Of a stretch of DNA of 64,000 nucleotides, positions 60,369 to 64,000 are shown in pieces. Source of the DNA: JACVRW01 sp034664125 (lineage in GTDB: Bacteria > Actinomycetota > Thermoleophilia > Solirubrobacterales > Thermoleophilaceae). The stretch lies in assembly GCA_034664125.1 (NCBI GenBank), contig JAXDIG010000014.1:1-64000 (forward strand). Reading direction: 5' to 3'. The translations under genes were made by a program, and so were the position numbers. Numbering within the stretch: position 1 is the stretch's first letter; the number at the start of each line of letters is the position of its first letter. The notes beneath the pieces are model-generated. The model had not been told where the DNA came from, searched no databases, and worked only from the letters and a program-made list of their open reading frames with translations.

Positions 60369-61034
60369 AAAGCAGCGCCGACAACAAGCGACCACGCCCC
60401 GGCTCTCGACGGACCGCTGACTTCCGCTGTCGATGGCCTAGTCGTGCTCTTCGAGACGCTGGCGCCGGCAGAACGCGAAGTCGCCCTACGGCGGATGCAC
60501 GAATGCTGGTTGATCCATCAGGCCGGTGAAGAGTCGGAAGCCGCTTATCTGATCCGCTCGCTCGTGCGCGTGCGTGACTCTCTCGGCCGTGACGACTTCG
60601 CCGCCGAGGACTACCGCCGAGTGCGGCTCGTGCTGGCTGACGACGGCGAAGAGCTAGCGCCGCTCTCCCAGATCGTGCGTCATTTCCAGAGCTGGCGGAT
60701 GGCCAAGGAAGCGGTGCAACTAGGCGAGGCAACGACGACCCGCCTGATCGACGCACGCTTTGCCAGGAGGCGACTCGGCAAGATCTGGCGCTACTCGGAA
60801 CAGACCCTCGCCGAGACGCTGGCCCGCTGCGTCAATGATCTTGGCCACATTCCCCAAGTCGCCCAATACGACTGGTGGAGGGAACGGCAAGTCCAGCTCG
60901 CGCGCGCCCAAGGTGACGACTCGCTCCACGTCCCCTCACCCAACGTTTACCGCAAGCGGTGGAAGACCTGGGAGGGGGCGTTGTTGCACTTTGGCTACAG
61001 CCCGGAAGCGATCGCAGCAAGGGCTGAGCGATGA
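60363..61034 (+). CDS. Hypothetical protein with HNH-associated repeat-like C-terminus
   Basis: 223 residues. N-terminal helical part (DGLVVLFETLAPAEREVALR; LIRSLVRVRDSLGRDDF). C-terminal part has LGHIPQVAQYDWWRERQ and SPNVYRKRWKTWEGALLHFG, the short repeat often found with HNH and homing endonucleases, and also WRMAKEAVQLGEATTTRL which may be another degenerate copy. A related module occurs in the XRE protein at 50151. Probably DNA-binding; no nuclease core is visible. Confidence 0.68.
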   Translation: MSKAAPTTSDHAPALDGPLTSAVDGLVVLFETLAPAEREVALRRMHECWLIHQAGEESEAAYLIRSLVRVRDSLGRDDFAAEDYRRVRLVLADDGEELAPLSQIVRHFQSWRMAKEAVQLGEATTTRLIDARFARRRLGKIWRYSEQTLAETLARCVNDLGHIPQVAQYDWWRERQVQLARAQGDDSLHVPSPNVYRKRWKTWEGALLHFGYSPEAIAARAER

Positions 61035-61059
61035 CACGCCGCACGGCTCGGCCCTGCCC

Positions 61060-61401
61060 TCAACTCGGGAAGACGGCGTCGAGTAGGCGCCGGCCTTCGT
61101 CTGTCAGCGAATACAGGGCTAGCTTGCCCTCGCGTCTTGGCTGGGCCAGTCGCAGGCGCCGCAAGGTGGTCAGGTGGTGCGAGATAACCGTCTGTTCGAC
61201 GCCGGAGATCGTGCCGAGATCGGTCACGCAAATCTCGTCAGCGGCGCGAACGATGACCGCTAGCCGCAACCTGGTCGGGTCAGCGAACGCCTTGACCTTC
61301 TCGGCCGCGTCGCGGATTTCATCTTCATCGGGCGCGCTGGCTAGCGCCGCATCCAAGCGGAGCGCCTGAGCCGTGAAGAACGCTCCCATCCACCTTGGCA
61401 T
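61060..61401 (-). CDS. ArsR family transcriptional regulator
   Basis: 113 residues. Winged helix: EKVKAFADPTRLRLAVIVRA, ADEICVTDLGTISGVEQTVI, SHHLTTLRRLRLAQPRREGK, LYSLTDEGRRLLD. No metal-binding Cys pair (ELCVCD-type) is present, so the signal is not an obvious metal. Divergent from the transposase gene with 73 bp between starts containing a palindrome; likely controls transposase expression. Confidence 0.87.
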   Translation of the reverse strand: MPRWMGAFFTAQALRLDAALASAPDEDEIRDAAEKVKAFADPTRLRLAVIVRAADEICVTDLGTISGVEQTVISHHLTTLRRLRLAQPRREGKLALYSLTDEGRRLLDAVFPS

Positions 61402-61413
61402 TCCTGCATCGTC

Positions 61414-61437
61414 TCACATGGACGCCCATACATGTGA
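61414..61437. promoter_or_regulatory. Candidate ArsR operator between arsR and transposase
   Basis: TCACATG (61414-61420) and CATGTGA (61431-61437) are exact inverted arms separated by 10 bp, fitting an ArsR dimer site across the shared promoter region. Confidence 0.55.
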
Positions 61438-61474
61438 TCCCGGTTTCATACGACCAGCGCCCTCTGTTTGAGCT

Positions 61475-62986
61475 ATGGCCCCCACGGCCGACAGCTCTCA
61501 GACCCCGGAAGCCGCTCGCAAGCAGCGGTTGCGTTGGGGCGCCTTGCCCCGGCCGGCTGCCGAGGCGACTCTGAGCTGGGGCAAGCAGCGTGAAGAGCTG
61601 CAAGGGCTGACTGCCGCTGACGTGGTTCGGCTCATTCTTCAAGCGCCGGAGTTCGAGGCAGTCCTTGGCCCAACGCTTGACGCGATTGACGAACGCAACG
61701 CCGGCCAGAAGGCCCGGCCGGTTCGCTGGAAGGCCCGCCAGCTTGAAAGCCTGCTCATCTATAGGCGCGTCTCCGGCCTCGGGACGATCAAGCGCACGCG
61801 CGAGCGGCTGACGTTCGACCGCGCCGGGCGAATGCTTCTTGGCTTCGGTGACGAGTTGCCGTCCCAGGCGACCATCAGTCGTTACCTGCGCCAGCACTTC
61901 GATGACGCGGAGCGCGCCGAGCTAATGAAGGAGCTGGAACGACGCTTGCGGCTGCGTGTGACCGAACTGCCTGGCTTCGAGGACGACGCCGCCATCCTGG
62001 GCATGGACGGCTCCAAGATCGAGATCCACCACACGCCGCCGATCCGCGCGCTGGCCAAACCGGACGAGCCGCCCGGCCCGAATAACCCGCGCACCGGTCC
62101 CATTCTCAATCCCGACAAGGTCACCGCACCGGAGGCTGGCTATGTCGGGGGCGATAGTCCGAAGAGCGGACGCGGCTTCCAGATGGTTGCCATCTGGACC
62201 GAGCACGGCACCCCGCTCGCCTGGGACATCAGCCACCTCAACGAGAACGAGAAGACTGCGGCTGGCCGGGCGATGCAGGACTACGCGAAGAACGTGCTGC
62301 CCCGCCGCGATCCGGCCCGGCTGGCTGTCTTGTCAGCGGATGGCGGCTTTGACTCGAACAACATCCGGCGCCAGCTTCAAGAGCTACGCATCGTCCCGAA
62401 CGTCCATCGCGCCAGCCACGGCCGCAAGGAAAGCAGCATCAATAACGTCGCCAAGCTAGACGAGCAGCGCTTCCCGCTCCATGACCCACTTAAGCCTGCC
62501 TACGCCAACTGGTTCGCCAACGGCCACGGCGAGTTGAGCTGCCGTTGCGGCGACGGCCACGTTGAACGCCAGATCGGCGTCACGAACGGCCGGCTCTCAA
62601 TCGCTTCGGTCGGGCGCTGCTCGAACTGCGGCTCCGTTCGCATCAACGCCGGCAAATGGAAGCGGGCGCAGAATGCAACCCGTGCTCAGATCAACCGCTT
62701 CGTCCGCGTCCTGCCCGGCGACGAAGGCGACCGATACTTCGGCAACCCCTTGACCTTCAACGACCCGCTAGCCAGCAAATATGGCCGGGACCGCTTCTCG
62801 TGGGGCGAGTCCTTCCACTCGACGCTCTCAAGTCGCTTCGGACTCTTGCGTGACAGGTGCTGGATGCGCGGCAAGGCCCAAGCCGAGACTGAGTTCGCCA
62901 TCGCATTCGCCGCCATTCACTCGCTCACGCTCGAACGAGCGCGCAAGCAGGCGCTCGAACCGCCGGGCGAAGCAGTCGCGGCTTAG
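61475..62986 (+). CDS. DDE transposase with zinc-ribbon insertion (IS1182-like)
   Basis: 503 residues. Helical N-terminal part with ARQLESLLIYRRVSGLGTIK and SQATISRYLRQHFDDAER. Catalytic triad candidates: Asp177 in ILGMDGSKIEIHHTPP, Asp289 in LAVLSADGGFDSNNIRRQL, Glu445 in SWGESFHSTLSSRFGLLRDR, followed by MRGKAQAETEFAIAFAAIHS. The DGSKIE and RGKxxxETE patterns recall IS1182. Between Asp289 and Glu445 lies CRCGDGH (about residue 357) and CSNCGS (about residue 384), a zinc ribbon. Located at the right end of the element; with 18-bp inverted repeats and 4-bp duplications it is the presumed mobilising enzyme. Confidence 0.88.
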   Translation: MAPTADSSQTPEAARKQRLRWGALPRPAAEATLSWGKQREELQGLTAADVVRLILQAPEFEAVLGPTLDAIDERNAGQKARPVRWKARQLESLLIYRRVSGLGTIKRTRERLTFDRAGRMLLGFGDELPSQATISRYLRQHFDDAERAELMKELERRLRLRVTELPGFEDDAAILGMDGSKIEIHHTPPIRALAKPDEPPGPNNPRTGPILNPDKVTAPEAGYVGGDSPKSGRGFQMVAIWTEHGTPLAWDISHLNENEKTAAGRAMQDYAKNVLPRRDPARLAVLSADGGFDSNNIRRQLQELRIVPNVHRASHGRKESSINNVAKLDEQRFPLHDPLKPAYANWFANGHGELSCRCGDGHVERQIGVTNGRLSIASVGRCSNCGSVRINAGKWKRAQNATRAQINRFVRVLPGDEGDRYFGNPLTFNDPLASKYGRDRFSWGESFHSTLSSRFGLLRDRCWMRGKAQAETEFAIAFAAIHSLTLERARKQALEPPGEAVAA

Positions 62987-63318
62987 CGTTCGTCCGGCGG
63001 CACCTCGCCCGAACGGTCGGGCAGGTCTGGGCCATAGCCCATTTCCCAGAGCCAGGCGAGAGCATCTGACCCCAATACGCCGTGGGCAAAGATGTCGTCG
63101 TAGGGGGTCATCAGGAACTGGCGATCTGGGTCGGCGCTACGTGCCTTCAGCTCTTCCGCCCACCAACTCAAACTCGTCTCGCTGATGTCAGTTAGGAAGA
63201 GCCAAGCACCGTCCCAGAGCTTGACGGAGTAGTCGGCCTCAGTCTCGATCAGCTGCTGGAACTCGGGATCGTCCTTCTCGACAGCCAAGAAGACGGCAAG
63301 TGGAGCTGCCTTGCTCAT
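62983..63318 (-). CDS. Hypothetical protein
   Basis: 111 residues, acidic. PLAVFLAVEKDDPEFQQLIE, SVKLWDGAWLFLTDISETSL, WLWEMGYGPDLPD. Rich in Trp; alpha/beta look. Convergent with the transposase (4-bp overlap), last cargo gene before the right end. No family recognised; an anti-restriction or inhibitor-like acidic protein is only a guess. Confidence 0.6.
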   Translation of the reverse strand: MSKAAPLAVFLAVEKDDPEFQQLIETEADYSVKLWDGAWLFLTDISETSLSWWAEELKARSADPDRQFLMTPYDDIFAHGVLGSDALAWLWEMGYGPDLPDRSGEVPPDER

Positions 63319-63354
63319 GCCCCGAAAGTAAGTCCGGATCAGGCGGTTCGCCAG

Positions 63355-63366
63355 GACTTATGAAAA
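63355..63366. repeat. Subterminal copy of the end sequence
   Basis: GACTTATGAAAA, 25 bp inside the right terminal repeat and in the same orientation as ACTTATGAAA of that repeat; its inverted form matches TTTCATAAGTC at the left end. Likely an extra transposase-binding site. Confidence 0.6.
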
Positions 63367-63379
63367 CGCTCGGGCGGCC

Positions 63380-63397
63380 ACTTATGAAATTGGGCCG
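63380..63397. repeat. Right terminal inverted repeat
   Basis: ACTTATGAAATTGGGCCG, exact inverted copy of 49981-49998. Confidence 0.92.
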
Positions 63398-63813
63398 AGC
63401 AGCTCGGCGTAGAGGAAGGGCTTCGTCACATGGTCGTCAGCCCCGCGCGCGAAGCTGCGCACTCGGTCCGCGTCCCCGGCGCGGCCGCTCAGCACGATCA
63501 CCGGCAGGTCGGGATCGATGCGCGAGGCGAGTCCGTCGGCCCCCCGCACACGGTCCAGCAGCGTCAGGCCGCTGCCGTCCTCGAGCCCGAGGTCCAGCAC
63601 CACCAAGCAAGGCTGGCGCACCTCGATCGCCCGCAGCCCCTCCCCCGCCCCGCTCGCCCCGGCCGCCGGGAAGCCGTCGGCCGTCAGGTTGTCGACCAGG
63701 AACGCGCGCGTGACCTGGTCGTCCTCGACGACGAGCACGGAGCGGGTTTCGGCGGGCGCGGAGCCGGTCACGCGGGGTGAAGTGCTCGCAGGGCGCAACC
63801 TCACCCCGGTCAA
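63382..63813 (-). pseudogene. Response regulator, N-terminal receiver half (split by transposon)
   Basis: Receiver domain: RSVLVVEDDQVTRAFLVDNL (acidic pocket EDD), LVVLDLGLEDGSGLTLLDRV (phospho-acceptor Asp in LDLGLEDG), PVIVLSGRAGDADRVRSFAR (Thr/Ser switch) and GADDHVTKPFLYAELL (conserved Lys-Pro). Translation then runs four codons (GPIS) into the inserted element and stops at 63382. The native continuation is at 49628-49980. Start is at 63813 or GTG 63771. A truncated receiver might still be made but cannot bind DNA. Confidence 0.93.
63398..63401. repeat. Target-site duplication, right copy (AGCA)
   Basis: AGCA immediately outside the right inverted repeat; pairs with 49977-49980. Confidence 0.85.
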
Positions 63814-63835
63814 GCGCGAACCGCGCCCCCGCCGC

Positions 63836-64000
63836 TCAGCCGTGCGTCACGTACACCCGGCCGACCCGCACCGTCGGGGTGCTCTCCGAGCTGTAGCCCT
63901 CGGGCGAGGCCGGGTGGAACGAGACGGTGATCTTGTCCTCGTCCCACCGCCCCGCCTCCGCGAGCCTGACGACCGCGTCGGTGATGTCGAAGATGAATTG
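63836..64000 (-). CDS. C-terminal end of a tyrosinase-like protein (5' part beyond window)
   Basis: The minus frame enters from the window edge: FIFDITDAVVRLAEAGRWDE, DKITVSFHPASPEG, SESTPTVRVGRVYVTHG, stop at 63836. The DITDAVxxL...WDExxxTVxFxPxxP...PVRVGRV pattern resembles the C-terminal domain of bacterial tyrosinase-family proteins; only 54 residues are visible, so this is tentative. Confidence 0.45.
   Translation of the reverse strand, partial: QFIFDITDAVVRLAEAGRWDEDKITVSFHPASPEGYSSESTPTVRVGRVYVTHG

Larger units (their letters stand above)
49981..63397. mobile_element. 13.4-kb transposon with cargo, inserted in a response-regulator gene
   Basis: Bounded by perfect 18-bp inverted repeats and 4-bp direct repeats AGCA. 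Deleting 49981-63401 (element plus one AGCA) joins GAG CTG CTG GCG CGC GTG on the minus strand, encoding KPFLYAELLARVRAVLRR, the standard receiver-to-linker sequence of OmpR regulators; frame and sense are intact. GC content is visibly lower than both flanks and codon use is looser. It carries one DDE transposase near its right end and about 21 cargo genes. No resolvase, integrase or conjugation gene was seen. Confidence 0.93.

Noticed and set aside
49981..63397. Integrative conjugative element or prophage
   Set aside because: No integrase, relaxase, secretion or phage structural gene; ends are transposon inverted repeats with 4-bp duplication, not an att site.

Overview
The window is high-GC actinobacterial DNA. 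Gene content (a complete mra/dcw cluster, Tad pilus genes, a CslA/GlxA pair, tandem Ku genes, delta-60 repeat and SMVVACAALFVSLGG-type exported proteins) suits a Thermoleophilia/Solirubrobacterales-like organism. That placement is inference from gene content; no rRNA or tRNA gene was seen.

Layout. 1-968: end-truncated glucose/sorbosone dehydrogenase. 1043-16946 (minus strand): the division and cell-wall cluster, read mraZ-rsmH-ftsL-ftsI-murE-murF-mraY-murD-ftsW-murG-murC-murB-ftsQ-ftsZ, preceded by three phased TGGG boxes (MraZ operator) and a leader hairpin with a U-run that looks like an attenuator. 17.2-21.0 kb: an exported protein and tadA-tadB-tadC. 21.3-24.7 kb: a lower-GC four-gene plus-strand block (Tat protein, glycosidase, small protein, delta-60 repeat protein). 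24.8-30.5 kb: cslA-glxA and a divergent GH6 glucanase, a polysaccharide assembly locus like that of Streptomyces. 30.5-46.9 kb: housekeeping and metabolic genes, including two Ku genes, M3 and M20 peptidases, an Rpf-like secreted protein under a likely c-di-AMP (ydaO) riboswitch, an SDR-HAD-GH65 phosphorylase operon, lon, OsmC and rpiA. 46.9-49.98 kb: ECF sigma factor with a membrane partner, a CpaB-like SAF protein, a histidine kinase, and the DNA-binding half of its response regulator.

The most striking feature is 49981-63397: a 13,417-bp lower-GC element with perfect 18-bp terminal inverted repeats and a 4-bp AGCA target duplication, inserted in the response-regulator gene. Removing the element plus one AGCA copy joins the receiver half (63.4-63.8 kb) to the winged-helix half (49.6-49.98 kb) in frame, through the expected domain junction. 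The element encodes a DDE transposase with a zinc-ribbon insertion and a divergent ArsR regulator at its right end. Its cargo includes a PD-(D/E)xK-like protein, a Cas2-fold protein, an OLD-like ATPase/TOPRIM protein, several XRE, IclR and winged-helix regulators, a multi-pass membrane protein, a lipoprotein and unrecognised small proteins. The nuclease-type cargo at 50.2-54.4 kb is the best candidate for an undescribed defence system; that function is inferred, not shown.

Working together: the dcw genes make and divide the wall. The Tad genes, CpaB-like protein and two-component pair probably concern surface pili, and the transposon has very likely broken their regulator. Cargo genes are organised as short divergent or convergent units with their own regulators and candidate operators.
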